This document shows positions 1-8,402 of a stretch of DNA of 64,000 nt, piece after piece. Under the pieces are notes generated by a model, which searched no databases, was not told the origin of the DNA, and saw nothing but the letters and a program-made list of their open reading frames with translations. Position 1 is the stretch's first letter. Each line of letters starts with the position of its first letter. The stretch is from Paramagnetospirillum kuznetsovii. Lineage in GTDB: Bacteria > Pseudomonadota > Alphaproteobacteria > Rhodospirillales > Magnetospirillaceae. The translations under genes and the position numbers were made by a program. The DNA is taken from positions 161,768 to 225,767 of the forward strand of contig NZ_PGTO01000005.1 in NCBI RefSeq assembly GCF_003284725.1, in the 5' to 3' direction.

Positions 1-200
1 CCGATCAGGGCCGCGTCCATGCGGTCGGTCAGGCAGACCAGCAAGGCGTCGGCCCGGTGCCGCTCCACCCGCTCGATGATCTGGTCGGGGGTCAGAACGG
101 AATCCTCCGGGTTGGACAGAACCTCGAACAGCGAAGCGGCCCGGGCTTCCACCGATGGCGGCAGGCGGCGGGTGATGACGAGGCGCGGTTTGGCGGTCAT
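1..200 (-). CDS. D-isomer-specific 2-hydroxyacid dehydrogenase, N-terminal part (runs off window)
   Basis: Only the first 66 codons are in the window; the gene continues past base 1. The visible protein begins MTAKPRLVITRRLPPSVEAR and continues with a segment ending RADALLVCLTDRMDAALI. This is the usual N-terminal half-domain start of glyoxylate/hydroxypyruvate reductases, which reduce 2-keto acids with NAD(P)H. The catalytic Arg-Glu-His residues and the dinucleotide fold lie outside the window, so substrate cannot be judged. It is transcribed away from trpG, and the 163 bp between the two starts must hold both promoters. Confidence 0.75.
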   Translation of the reverse strand, partial: MTAKPRLVITRRLPPSVEARAASLFEVLSNPEDSVLTPDQIIERVERHRADALLVCLTDRMDAALI

Positions 201-363
201 GGCGGCGATCCTTCCGGCGGAACGGGCGATGCGTCACCCTAGCGCAAACCAAAGCCCGTCAGAAGGATGACACCGGCAAAAAGGACGTGTAATTTGACGC
301 CGCCCGTTGCGCCGCGCAGAGGCGAGGCCGGTCTCAAATCGTTCAAACCCGTTAAGGTGACGC

Positions 364-954
364 GTGTTCCTCCTCATCGACAACTACGACAGCTTTACCT
401 ACAACCTCTGGCACTATCTGGGGGAACTGGGGGCCGAGGTGGAGGTGCGGCGCAACGATGCGCTGAGCGTCGATCAGGTCATGGCCATGCAGCCCCAGGG
501 CATCGTCATCTCGCCCGGTCCTTGCGATCCCGACCGCGCGGGCATTTGTCTCGAGCTGATCGCCCGCGCGGCCGGGACCATTCCGCTGTTCGGCGTCTGC
601 CTGGGCCATCAGGCCATCGGTCAGGCCTTCGGCGGCAAGGTGGTGCGTGCCCCCAAGCCCATGCACGGCAAGGTGGACGATATCCTCCACGATGGAACCG
701 GCGTCTTCGCCGGACTGCCCAGCCCGTTCCGCGCCACCCGCTATCATTCGCTGGTGCTGGAGCGCGACGGCTTCCCCGATTGCCTGCATCCCTCCGCCTG
801 GACCGCCGACGGTCTGGTCATGGGCCTCGCCCACAAGACGCTTCCCATCTGGGGCGTTCAGTTCCATCCCGAAAGCATCGAGACCGAGCACGGCCATCAT
901 ATGCTGCGCAACTTCCTCGACTTCACCAAAACCCGTACCGGACACGCCGCCTGA
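364..954 (+). CDS. trpG: Anthranilate synthase component II (glutamine amidotransferase)
   Basis: Supplies ammonia from glutamine to the TrpE synthase subunit, which makes anthranilate from chorismate for tryptophan synthesis. The 196-residue protein is a class I glutamine amidotransferase: IDNYDSFTYNL at the N-terminus, the oxyanion segment SPGPCDP (50-56), the nucleophile Cys79 in GVCLGHQ, and His168/Glu170 in GVQFHPES. The start is GTG, with an AAGGTG sequence six bases upstream. trpE is not in the window. The stop overlaps the trpD start (TGATG), so the genes are translationally coupled. The same protein may also serve PabB for folate synthesis, as in many bacteria. Confidence 0.93.
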   Translation: MFLLIDNYDSFTYNLWHYLGELGAEVEVRRNDALSVDQVMAMQPQGIVISPGPCDPDRAGICLELIARAAGTIPLFGVCLGHQAIGQAFGGKVVRAPKPMHGKVDDILHDGTGVFAGLPSPFRATRYHSLVLERDGFPDCLHPSAWTADGLVMGLAHKTLPIWGVQFHPESIETEHGHHMLRNFLDFTKTRTGHAA

Positions 955-2021
955 TGCCCCCTTCCGCTGCTATTCCCGCTCCCGCGCCCGTCACCCTGGC
1001 CCTGATGAAGGAAGTGCTGGGTCGTCTCGCCGTCGGCGCCACCCTGTCGGAGGCCCAGGCGGAAGAGGTGTTCGACGTCATCATGTCGGGCGACGCCACC
1101 CCCGCCCAGATCGGCGGCCTTCTGATGGCGCTCCGCGTGCGCGGCGAGACGGTGGAAGAGATCACCGGCGCGGCACGCATCATGCGGGCCAAGGCCCTGA
1201 AGATGGACGCCCCCGATGGCGCCATCGACATCGTGGGGACCGGCGGCGACGAGGCGGGAACCTATAATATCTCTACCGCCGCCACCTTCGTGGTGGCCGC
1301 CTGCGGCGTGCCGGTGGCCAAGCACGGCAACCGGGCGGTGTCCTCGAAATCGGGGGCCTCGGACGTGCTGACGGCGCTGGGCGTCAACATCAATGCCGAT
1401 TTCGCCCTGGTGTCCGAGACGCTGTACACCAACAATGCCGGTTTCCTGATGGCGCCACGCCACCATAACGCCATGCGCCATGTGGGCGGTCCGCGCGGCG
1501 AATTGGGGACGCGCACCATCTTCAACCTGCTGGGGCCGCTGTCCAATCCCGCCGGGGTGAAGCGTCAGGTGGTCGGCGTCTTCGCCGTCCAATGGGTGGA
1601 GCCGCTGGCCAAGGTGCTGGGCCATCTGGGCACCGAGCGCGCCTGGGTGGTGCACGGCTCCGACGGGCTTGACGAATTGACCACCACCGGGCCATCCAAG
1701 GTGGCTGAGTTGAACAACGGCGAGGTCAAGGTCTTCGTGGTCAATCCCGAGGATGCCGGGCTGAAGCGGGCGACGCCCGACCAGTTGAAGGGGGGTGATG
1801 CCAACGCCAACGCCGCCGCGCTGATGGCGGTGCTGGCGGGCGAGAAGGGGGCCTATCGCGATATCGTGGTGCTGAACGCCGCCGCCGCCCTGGTGGTGGC
1901 CGACAAGGCGGCCGACATCGCGGCGGGCGCCCGGCTGGCGGAACAGGCCATCGATTCCGCCGCCGCCGCCCAGGTTCTGGCGCGCATGGTCGCCATCACC
2001 AATCGGAGCCTCGAGTCATGA
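954..2021 (+). CDS. trpD: Anthranilate phosphoribosyltransferase
   Basis: Joins anthranilate to PRPP, the second step of tryptophan synthesis. The 355-residue protein has the family's PRPP-binding GTGGDE motif at 95-100, the NIST segment at 105-108, and KHGNRAVSSKSGA starting at 123. The frame stays open far upstream, but the ATG at 954 overlaps the trpG stop and gives a normal family length (about 340-350). The upstream part of the open frame is a shadow of trpG. The stop overlaps the trpC start as ATGA, which suggests strict coupling across trpG-trpD-trpC. Confidence 0.95.
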   Translation: MPPSAAIPAPAPVTLALMKEVLGRLAVGATLSEAQAEEVFDVIMSGDATPAQIGGLLMALRVRGETVEEITGAARIMRAKALKMDAPDGAIDIVGTGGDEAGTYNISTAATFVVAACGVPVAKHGNRAVSSKSGASDVLTALGVNINADFALVSETLYTNNAGFLMAPRHHNAMRHVGGPRGELGTRTIFNLLGPLSNPAGVKRQVVGVFAVQWVEPLAKVLGHLGTERAWVVHGSDGLDELTTTGPSKVAELNNGEVKVFVVNPEDAGLKRATPDQLKGGDANANAAALMAVLAGEKGAYRDIVVLNAAAALVVADKAADIAAGARLAEQAIDSAAAAQVLARMVAITNRSLES

Positions 2022-2818
2022 GCACCGTTCTCGACAAGATCTGTGACGAAAAGCGCAAGCAGGTGGCCGAGCAGAAGGGCCGCCGCAACATCAAGGAACT
2101 GCTGGACCGCGCCAAGGATCAGGCGCCGCCGCGCGGCTTCGCCCTGTCCATGGAACGCCAGGTCGCCAAGCTGGGCTATGGCATCATCGCCGAGATCAAG
2201 AAGGCCTCGCCCTCGGCGGGCGTGATTCGCGCCGACTTCAAGCCCGACCTGCTGGCCCGCGCCTATCAGCGCGGCGGGGCGGCCTGCCTGTCGGTACTGA
2301 CCGACCATAAGTTCTTCCAGGGCTCGGAAGCCGATCTGGGCGCCGCCCGTTCCGCCTGCGACATTCCGGTGCTGCGCAAGGATTTCATGGTCGATCCTTA
2401 TCAGATCGTGGAATCCCGGGCGCTGGGCGCCGATTGCGTTCTGCTGATCGTCGCCGCCTTGACCGATGCCGAATTGTCGCAGATGGAAGACATCGCGCTC
2501 GGCTACAACATGGACGTGATTCTGGAAGTCCATGACGAGGCCGAGATGGAGCGGGCCTTGAAGCTGAAGTCGCCGCTGATCGGCATCAACAACCGCGACC
2601 TCAAGATCATGAAGACCGACCTCGCCACCACCGAGCGGCTGCTGCCCATGGTGCCCAAGGGCAAGGTGGTGATTTCGGAAAGCGGCCTGGAAGGCCCCGG
2701 CGATCTCAAGCGCATGGCGGCGGCCGGGGTGTGGCGTTTCCTGATCGGCGAGGCATTGATGCGCCGCGCCGATGTGGAGCAGGCGCTGAAGGTGCTGCTG
2801 GCCGGCGCCAATGTCTGA
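2018..2818 (+). CDS. trpC: Indole-3-glycerol phosphate synthase
   Basis: Closes the indole ring of carboxyphenylamino-deoxyribulose phosphate, the fourth tryptophan step. The protein is 266 residues, a normal single-domain length, and is not fused to TrpF. The TIM-barrel motifs are present: [11 protein letters not shown] (59-69, with the catalytic lysines), [27 protein letters not shown] and FLIGEALM. The ATG overlaps the trpD stop by four bases, and the 3' end overlaps moaC by eight bases, which places a cofactor gene inside the tryptophan transcript. Confidence 0.95.
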   Translation: MSTVLDKICDEKRKQVAEQKGRRNIKELLDRAKDQAPPRGFALSMERQVAKLGYGIIAEIKKASPSAGVIRADFKPDLLARAYQRGGAACLSVLTDHKFFQGSEADLGAARSACDIPVLRKDFMVDPYQIVESRALGADCVLLIVAALTDAELSQMEDIALGYNMDVILEVHDEAEMERALKLKSPLIGINNRDLKIMKTDLATTERLLPMVPKGKVVISESGLEGPGDLKRMAAAGVWRFLIGEALMRRADVEQALKVLLAGANV

Positions 2819-3290
2819 CGATCTCACCCATTTCGACGGCGACGGCAATGCGGTGATGGTCGATGTCTCGGCCAAGGCCGAGACCGAGCGGGTGGCGGTG
2901 GCGCGGGGCTCCGTTGTCATGAAGCCGGAAACCGCCGCCCTGATCGCCAAGCGCGGCATGAAGAAGGGCGATGTCCTGTCGGTGGCGCAACTGGCGGGAA
3001 TCATGGGCGCCAAGCGCACGCCCGACCTGATCCCCCTGTGCCATCCGCTGGCGCTTTCCTCGGTTTCGGTGGAGCTCTCCCTTGATGAGGCGGCCTCCGC
3101 CGTCCATATCGAGGCGGTGTGCAAGCTGGTGGGCCGCACCGGCGTCGAGATGGAAGCCTTGACCGCCGTCACGGTCGCCGCGCTCACCGTGTACGATATG
3201 TGCAAGGCGGTGGACAAGGGCATGCGGATCGAAAATATCCGCTTGGTCCGCAAATCCGGCGGCAAGTCGGGATTGTACGAGGCGGGCTGA
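2811..3290 (+). CDS. moaC: Cyclic pyranopterin monophosphate synthase
   Basis: Second enzyme of the first molybdenum-cofactor step; it turns the MoaA product into cyclic pyranopterin monophosphate. The 159-residue protein carries the conserved active-site segments: [14 protein letters not shown] near the N-terminus, [28 protein letters not shown] and the KSGGKSG tail. It starts inside the 3' end of trpC, so it is co-transcribed with trpGDC. A palindromic repeat separates it from moeA. Cofactor made here would serve the formate dehydrogenase encoded 30 kb away and probably other molybdoenzymes. Confidence 0.95.
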   Translation: MSDDLTHFDGDGNAVMVDVSAKAETERVAVARGSVVMKPETAALIAKRGMKKGDVLSVAQLAGIMGAKRTPDLIPLCHPLALSSVSVELSLDEAASAVHIEAVCKLVGRTGVEMEALTAVTVAALTVYDMCKAVDKGMRIENIRLVRKSGGKSGLYEAG

Positions 3291-3304
3291 CATTCAATCG
3301 CTTC

Positions 3305-3406
3305 CGTCATCCCCGCGGAAGCGGGGATCCATGGCGGGTGCGAAGGCCCGTCCTTTCATGGTGCGTTCCATCGGGGAGATGGATTCCCGCTTTCGCGGGA
3401 ATGACG
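3305..3406. repeat. Palindromic MITE-like repeat, copy A
   Basis: 102 bp between moaC and moeA. The left arm (CGTCATCCCCGCGGAAGCGG and following bases) and the right arm ending CGCGGGAATGACG are near reverse complements. Each arm can also fold into its own hairpin around the GCGGGA/TCCCGC core. About 45 bp of unrelated sequence separates the arms. It is one of five copies in the window (others at 6852, 10439, 42042 and 50469). Confidence 0.85.
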
Positions 3407-3429
3407 GCTGTAGTTGGCGAGGCGGAATA

Positions 3430-4620
3430 ATGATTTCAGTGGACGAAGCGCGGGCGACGGTGCTGGCGGGGGTCAAGCCGGTGGCGGCCGAGACGGTCGG
3501 GCTGGCCCAGGCGGCCGGTCGGGTGCTGGCGCAGCCCCTGGCGGCGCGGGTGTCGCATCCGCCGGTTCCGGTCTCATCCATGGACGGCTATGCCCTGCGT
3601 GCCGCCGACCTCGCCGCGCCGCCCACCCGCCTGTCGGTGATCGGCGAATCCGCCGCGGGCTCCCCCTTCGACGGAGTGGTGGGGCAGGGACAAACGGCCC
3701 GCATCTTCACCGGAGCGGCCTTGCCCGCCGGGGCGGATGCGGTGGTGATGCAGGAAGACTGCGAGCGCGACGGCCAATCCGTGACCATCAAGACCCAGGT
3801 TCCGGCGGGAAAATTCATCCGCCCGGTGGGCCTCGACTTCAAGACCGGCGATGTGCTGTTGGAGGCGGGCGCCGTGCTCGACGGCCGCGCCATCGGCCTG
3901 GCGGCGGCCATGAACATTCCCTGGGTGTCGGTGCGCCGACGCCCCCGCATCGCCATCCTGTCGACCGGCGACGAGATCGCCATGCCGGGCGAGCCATTGG
4001 GGCCCAGCCAGATTCTGGGCTCCAACGGGCCGGGACTGGCGGCCTTCGTGGGCATGGAGGGGGCCGAGGCGGTTCATCTCGGCATCGCCCGCGACAGCCG
4101 GGAATCGCTGGATTCCATGATCGCGGCGGCGGCGGGCTGCGACCTGCTGGTCACCACCGGCGGCGCCTCTGTGGGCGATTACGATCTGGTCAAGGACGCC
4201 CTGGCGGCGGCGGGTCTGGCGTTGAACTTCTACACCGTGGCCATGCGGCCGGGAAAGCCGCTGATGTTCGGCGATCTCAAGGGCGTGCCGGTCCTCGGCC
4301 TGCCGGGCAATCCGGTCTCGGTGATGGTCTGCGCCGTTCTGCTGGTGCGGCCCATGATCCGGACCATGCTGGGCCTGCCCAGCCACACGGAAACCGTGGC
4401 GGTCCGGCTGGGCCGCGACTTGCCCGCCAATGATATTCGCCAGGATTATCTGCGCTCATCGCTGGCAAGCGCCGATGACGGTGCCCAGGTGGCGATTCCG
4501 TTCGAGAAGCAGGACAGCGCCGTGTTGTCCGGCATGGTCCGCGCCGCCTGTCTGGTGATCCGACCGCCCTTCGCCCCGGCGGCCAAGGCAGGCGACATGG
4601 CGCGGGCTATTCCGCTGTAA
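3430..4620 (+). CDS. moeA: Molybdopterin molybdenumtransferase
   Basis: Inserts molybdate into adenylylated molybdopterin at the last step of molybdenum-cofactor synthesis. From the ATG at 3430 it is 396 residues, the usual MoeA length. The frame is open to 3331, but that part lies in repeat copy A and is unlikely to be translated. Visible motifs are SSMDGYAL, the LSTGDEI...SQILGSNG cofactor-domain segment, TTGGASVGDYD, RPGKPLMFG and LGLPGNPVS. The C-terminal beta domain ends AAKAGDMARAIPL. It probably shares the moaC transcript. Its last 14 bases overlap the convergent hemerythrin gene. Confidence 0.95.
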   Translation: MISVDEARATVLAGVKPVAAETVGLAQAAGRVLAQPLAARVSHPPVPVSSMDGYALRAADLAAPPTRLSVIGESAAGSPFDGVVGQGQTARIFTGAALPAGADAVVMQEDCERDGQSVTIKTQVPAGKFIRPVGLDFKTGDVLLEAGAVLDGRAIGLAAAMNIPWVSVRRRPRIAILSTGDEIAMPGEPLGPSQILGSNGPGLAAFVGMEGAEAVHLGIARDSRESLDSMIAAAAGCDLLVTTGGASVGDYDLVKDALAAAGLALNFYTVAMRPGKPLMFGDLKGVPVLGLPGNPVSVMVCAVLLVRPMIRTMLGLPSHTETVAVRLGRDLPANDIRQDYLRSSLASADDGAQVAIPFEKQDSAVLSGMVRAACLVIRPPFAPAAKAGDMARAIPL

Positions 4621-5008
4621 GAGTTCCCAGAATCCAGGGAATATAGGCGCGATCGGCGCTTTCGATATGGCCGCTCAGCCAGTCCGACAGATCCTCGGCG
4701 ATGCTCTTGTGCAGATCGGGATGCCCGGTTTCCGCCCATTGGGCGCGCAATCGTCTGACCTTCTCCCGGAAATACTGATGTAGCGCCTTGTGTTCGGCAA
4801 GATCCGGGTAGCCGCTGTCGAACATCAACGATTCTTCAAGGGCGAAGTGCTCTATCACATAGCGCTCGAGAATCTTGATCTGGGTATCGACCAGGTCCGC
4901 GTCGCAATAGCCAGCCGACAATACCCCAATGACATCGGCCAAAGCACTGTGAGCCCGGTCGATGTCCGGGTGTCCGATGGCATGGGGGGCGCGGCGGGGA
5001 GCCGACAT
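4607..5008 (-). CDS. Bacteriohemerythrin-like protein
   Basis: A single-domain hemerythrin of 133 residues, a di-iron four-helix protein that binds oxygen or nitric oxide. All iron ligands can be placed: His20 (HPDIDRAH), His54 and Glu58 (HFALEE), His73 and His77 (HKALHQYF), His114 and Asp119 (HIESAD). No signal peptide or membrane segment is seen, so it is cytoplasmic. It could buffer oxygen for oxygen-sensitive enzymes such as nitrogenase or serve as an oxygen sensor; this is inference. A GAGG sequence precedes the ATG by ten bases. A perfect palindrome lies about 60 bp upstream (5069-5084). Confidence 0.88.
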   Translation of the reverse strand: MSAPRRAPHAIGHPDIDRAHSALADVIGVLSAGYCDADLVDTQIKILERYVIEHFALEESLMFDSGYPDLAEHKALHQYFREKVRRLRAQWAETGHPDLHKSIAEDLSDWLSGHIESADRAYIPWILGTLTAE

Positions 5009-5068
5009 TATTGTTGCACCTCAGTCATATTCAAGAATGAAGTATAAACGGCCAGCATTGGGGCGCAA

Positions 5069-5084
5069 TTGGTAAGATTACCAA
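5069..5084. promoter_or_regulatory. Operator-like palindrome upstream of the hemerythrin gene
   Basis: TTGGTAA-GA-TTACCAA is a perfect 7-bp inverted repeat with a 2-bp centre. It lies 61 bp upstream of the hemerythrin ATG and 25 bp past the stop of the old-yellow-enzyme gene. It is in the right place for a transcription-factor site. Its TTG...CAA ends recall CRP/FNR-type boxes, but the spacing differs from the FNR consensus, so the binding protein is unknown. No T-tract follows it, so a terminator is unlikely. Confidence 0.4.
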
Positions 5085-5108
5085 CCCATGCCTAAAGACA
5101 TAGCGATC

Positions 5109-6218
5109 CTATTCCGCTGCTTGCGGGCGGGCGAGACCGGCGCCCGGCCAATAGACGGTGCGCGCGGCGGTGTATTGCGGCGGATAGGCGAGGTCGGCGC
5201 CCAGGCTCTGCGCCGCATGCCACACCCAGCGCGGATTGTCGAGGAAGCCGCGTCCGATGGCGATCAGGTCGGCGGCGCCCTCGGCCAGGGCGGCTTCCGC
5301 CTGCTGCGGGGTGGCGATCAGTCCGACGGCGCGGGTGGCGATTCCCGCCTCGTCACGGATGCGCTTGGCCAGATGAATCTGATAGCCGGGCCCGACGGGG
5401 ATATCGGCCTTGGGCACCACGCCGCCCGACGAGACGCAGACATAGTCGATTCCCGCCGCCTTGAAGGCTTTGGCATAGATCACCGATTCCTCGACACTCC
5501 AGCCGCCGTCGACCCAGTCGGTGGCGCTGATGCGCAGGCCCAGCGGCTTATGGGCGGGCCAGACGGCGCGTACCGCTTCGATGATCTCCAGCGGGAAGCG
5601 CATGCGGTTGTCCAAAGACCCGCCATAGGAATCGGTGCGACGGTTGGACAGCGGCGACAGGAACTGGTGCAGCAGATAGCCGTGGGCGGAATGCAACTCG
5701 ATCACATCGAAGCCGATCCGGATCGCCCGCCGGGCGGCCTCCACGAAGGCTTGCTTCAGGCGGGCCAGATCGTCGAGGCTCGCCGCCTTTGGGGCGGGCC
5801 AGCCGGTGTCGAACGGAATGTCGGAGGCCGACAGGGTCTGCCAGCCGTCGGGGGCGGGGCCGCCGCCCTTCCAGGGATAATCGGCGCCGCCCTTGCGTCC
5901 GGCATGGCCCAGTTGGATGCCGATGGCGCTGGTGCCGAAGCTCTTGAGGGCTGTGACAAGCTTGGTCAGCCCGGCCTCGGTGGCGTCGTCGTAAAGGCCG
6001 ACGCAATGGGGCGAGATGCGGCCTTCCGGCGCGACGCCGGTGGCCTCAATGACGATCATGCCCGGCCCCGAGGCCGCCATGGCGCCGTAATGCTGCAAAT
6101 GCCAGTCCTGGACCACGCCGTCGACGGCGCTGTACTGGCACATGGGGGCGACGGCGACGCGATTGGCGAGGGTCAGGTCGCGAAGCGAGAGCGGCTGGAA
6201 CAGGCGCGGTTGAGTCAT
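5109..6218 (-). CDS. Old yellow enzyme family NADH:flavin oxidoreductase (YqjM-like)
   Basis: FMN enzyme that reduces activated C=C bonds or related electrophiles. The 369-residue TIM barrel has the thermophilic-type (YqjM) marker Cys27 in VAPMCQYS, the substrate-binding ELHSAHGYLLHQFLSP segment, NRRTDSYGGSLDNR and, near the end, IAIGRGFLDNPRW. The ATG overlaps the stop of the upstream tetR gene as ATGA, so the pair is one operon. The arrangement resembles electrophile-responsive NemR-NemA systems. The natural substrate cannot be read from sequence. Confidence 0.9.
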   Translation of the reverse strand: MTQPRLFQPLSLRDLTLANRVAVAPMCQYSAVDGVVQDWHLQHYGAMAASGPGMIVIEATGVAPEGRISPHCVGLYDDATEAGLTKLVTALKSFGTSAIGIQLGHAGRKGGADYPWKGGGPAPDGWQTLSASDIPFDTGWPAPKAASLDDLARLKQAFVEAARRAIRIGFDVIELHSAHGYLLHQFLSPLSNRRTDSYGGSLDNRMRFPLEIIEAVRAVWPAHKPLGLRISATDWVDGGWSVEESVIYAKAFKAAGIDYVCVSSGGVVPKADIPVGPGYQIHLAKRIRDEAGIATRAVGLIATPQQAEAALAEGAADLIAIGRGFLDNPRWVWHAAQSLGADLAYPPQYTAARTVYWPGAGLARPQAAE

Positions 6219-6823
6219 AGGGGCCTCTGCAATGTGGGGGAGACGTGAAGTTGGATCAGGCTGTCGGCGGCTTGGGCCACGGCGGCGGAGGGGCCGTCGG
6301 GCCCCATGGTGTTGCCCGCCGAATAGGCGCCTTCCAGCAAAAGCATCAACTGGTCGGTCAGGATCTTGGGCTGGGTTACGCCCAGCGCCTCGACCATGGC
6401 GCCCAGGCGGCGGCGCAATTCTTCCATATGCCGGGCGATCACCACCCGTCCCGGATGGGCGTGGTCGGGGAATTCCACCGAGGTATTGACGAAGGGGCAG
6501 CCGCGATAGTCGGGGCCGGAGGTCCGCCTGCCCACGGCGGCGAACAGGGCCTGCAACTGACGGCGCGGATCATCGGGATGGCGGGCGACGACGCCGTCCC
6601 ACCAGTCCCAATAGATGCGGTCGCGCATTTCCAGGAAGGCGGCGATCAAATCGTCCTTGGAGGGGAAGGCGCGGTACAGGCTCATCTTGGCGACGCCCGC
6701 CTTCTCGATCACCGTGTCGATGCCGATGGCGCGGATGCCTTCGTGATAGAAAAGCTCGTTGGCGGCGGCCAGGATGCGGTCGCGGGCGGATGCTTTATCG
6801 GAATGGGCGGGAAGGTTGTTCAT
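6215..6823 (-). CDS. TetR family transcriptional regulator
   Basis: A 202-residue repressor with an N-terminal helix-turn-helix around residues 15-60 (RDRILAAANELFYHEGI...VAKMSLYRAFPSKDDLI) and a C-terminal ligand domain. I chose the ATG at 6823 because AAGG lies seven bases upstream; a longer frame begins at 6844. It is first in an operon with the old yellow enzyme. Because it is divergent from the MFS gene, it probably represses both units. A perfect palindrome at 6986-7001 is the candidate operator. Cys and aromatic residues in the ligand domain could sense an electrophile, but this is speculative. Confidence 0.88.
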   Translation of the reverse strand: MNNLPAHSDKASARDRILAAANELFYHEGIRAIGIDTVIEKAGVAKMSLYRAFPSKDDLIAAFLEMRDRIYWDWWDGVVARHPDDPRRQLQALFAAVGRRTSGPDYRGCPFVNTSVEFPDHAHPGRVVIARHMEELRRRLGAMVEALGVTQPKILTDQLMLLLEGAYSAGNTMGPDGPSAAVAQAADSLIQLHVSPTLQRPL

Positions 6824-6851
6824 AGGGCGACCTTGGGACGCCACTCACCGC

Positions 6852-6954
6852 CGTCCTTCCCGCGAAAGCGGGAATCCATGCTGGGGCAGATCGGCTCTTT
6901 GGCCTTAGGCATAAAGTGGTCCATCCATGGATCCCCGCCTTCGCGGGGATGACG
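6852..6954. repeat. Palindromic MITE-like repeat, copy B
   Basis: 103 bp directly upstream of tetR. The left arm contains TTCCCGCGAAAGCGGGAATC, and the right arm mirrors it through CCGCCTTCGCGGGGATGACG. The spacer is about 45 bp and unlike the other copies. It sits in the divergent region between tetR and the MFS gene, so its hairpins lie in or near the tetR leader. Confidence 0.85.
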
Positions 6955-6985
6955 CTATTGGGAAGGCAATTCACATTGACAATGA

Positions 6986-7001
6986 TACAGACCTGTCTGT
7001 A
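6986..7001. promoter_or_regulatory. Candidate TetR operator overlapping the MFS promoter
   Basis: TACAGAC-CT-GTCTGTA is a perfect 16-bp palindrome. A TTGACA at 6976-6981 is followed 18 bp later by TACAAA (7000-7005), a plausible sigma-70 promoter for the MFS gene. The palindrome occupies its spacer, which is a typical repression arrangement. The divergent tetR gene is the obvious source of the repressor. Confidence 0.6.
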
Positions 7002-7121
7002 CAAATGCAATGAGACAGATTGGTCTCGTCCCGCGTTAGCCAAGCGAAGCGCCCGGCGATTGAGGGCAATGAGGCGAGTCGCGTCAGCGGCTCGCCGGTA
7101 TTACTCTTGAAGGAGGGCGCC

Positions 7122-8402
7122 ATGCCCGCAGCACCGCTTCCCAACAGGCTTCATTACGGCTGGATCGTGGCGGCGCTGACCTTCGTCACCTTGCTGGTGG
7201 CGGCGGGCATCCGTTCGGCGCCCGGCGTCATGATGGTGCCGCTGGAAGCCGAGTTCGGCTGGAGCCGCGCCACCATTTCCGTTTCCGTCTCGGTGAATCT
7301 GATCCTGTATGGCCTGATGGCGCCTTTCGCGGCCGCCGTGATGGACCGCATCGGGGTTCGCCGCACCATGGCGCTGGCCCTGGCGGTGCTGGCGGTGGGC
7401 GTTCTCGCCACCACCGCCATGAGCCGCCCCTGGCACATGACCCTGTTGTGGGGAATCGTGGTGGGCGGCGGTTCCGGCACCATCGCCCTGGTGCTGGGCG
7501 CCACGGTGGTCAGCCGCTGGTTCGACGCCTATCGCGGCACGGTCATGGGCGTGCTGTCGGCGGCCACCGCCACCGGCCAGCTCATCTTCCTGCCCCAGAT
7601 GGCGTGGCTGGTGGAGCATTGGGGCTGGCGCGAGGCGGTGATGCTGATCGCCGCCGCCGCCGCCGTGCTTGCCCCGGTGATCTGGCTGTTCATGCGCGAC
7701 CGTCCGGTGGATGTGGGGCTGTGGCCGGTGGGCGCCACCGAGGCGCCGCCCCATGCGGTCCGGGCGGGCAATCCGGCGGTGGCCGCCATCGTGGCGCTGA
7801 AGGACGGTATGCGGTCGCGGGACTTTTGGCTGCTGGCGGGAACATTCTTCGTCTGCGGTCTGTCCACCAACGGGCTGATCGGCACCCATCTGATTCCCGC
7901 CTGTTTCGATCACGGCATCCCCGAGGTCAAGGCCGCCGGCCTGCTGGCCGCCATGGGCCTGTTCGACATGGTGGGAACTACCCTGTCGGGCTGGCTGTCG
8001 GATCGCTGGGATTCGCGCAAGCTGCTGTTCTGGTATTACGGGCTGCGCGGATTGTCGCTGATCTTCCTGGATTGGGCCTTCGGTCCCGACGTGTTCGGTC
8101 TGTGGCTGTTCGCCGTGTTCTACGGATTGGATTGGATCGCCACGGTGCCGCCCACCGTCAAGCTGTGCGCCCAGGCCTTTGGCCGCGAGCGGGCGGGCGT
8201 CATGTTCGGCTGGATCTTCGCCTCCCATCAGGTGGGTGCCGCCGTGGCCGCCTTCATGGCCGGTTGGATCAGGACCGATCTGGGCGATTACTATCTGGCC
8301 TTCGTGGCGGCGGGGCTGACCTGTCTGGTGGCGGCGGCCATGGCGCTGATGATCGGCCGCAAGGGCGGCATGGCCCCGGCGGTCCAGGGGGAGGCGGCAT
8401 GA
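7122..8402 (+). CDS. MFS transporter
   Basis: A 426-residue, 12-helix major facilitator protein of the inner membrane, of the kind that resembles oxalate/formate or monocarboxylate transporters. The first helix starts at HYGWIVAALTFVTLL. The loop between helices 2 and 3 carries DRIGVRRTM, and the second half has the matching SDRWDSRK. I chose the ATG at 7122, which follows a strong AGGAGGG sequence; the frame is open from 7020. It ends in an ATGA overlap with a MaoC-type gene, so the two are co-translated. Substrate unknown; regulation by the divergent TetR is likely. Confidence 0.85.
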   Translation: MPAAPLPNRLHYGWIVAALTFVTLLVAAGIRSAPGVMMVPLEAEFGWSRATISVSVSVNLILYGLMAPFAAAVMDRIGVRRTMALALAVLAVGVLATTAMSRPWHMTLLWGIVVGGGSGTIALVLGATVVSRWFDAYRGTVMGVLSAATATGQLIFLPQMAWLVEHWGWREAVMLIAAAAAVLAPVIWLFMRDRPVDVGLWPVGATEAPPHAVRAGNPAVAAIVALKDGMRSRDFWLLAGTFFVCGLSTNGLIGTHLIPACFDHGIPEVKAAGLLAAMGLFDMVGTTLSGWLSDRWDSRKLLFWYYGLRGLSLIFLDWAFGPDVFGLWLFAVFYGLDWIATVPPTVKLCAQAFGRERAGVMFGWIFASHQVGAAVAAFMAGWIRTDLGDYYLAFVAAGLTCLVAAAMALMIGRKGGMAPAVQGEAA

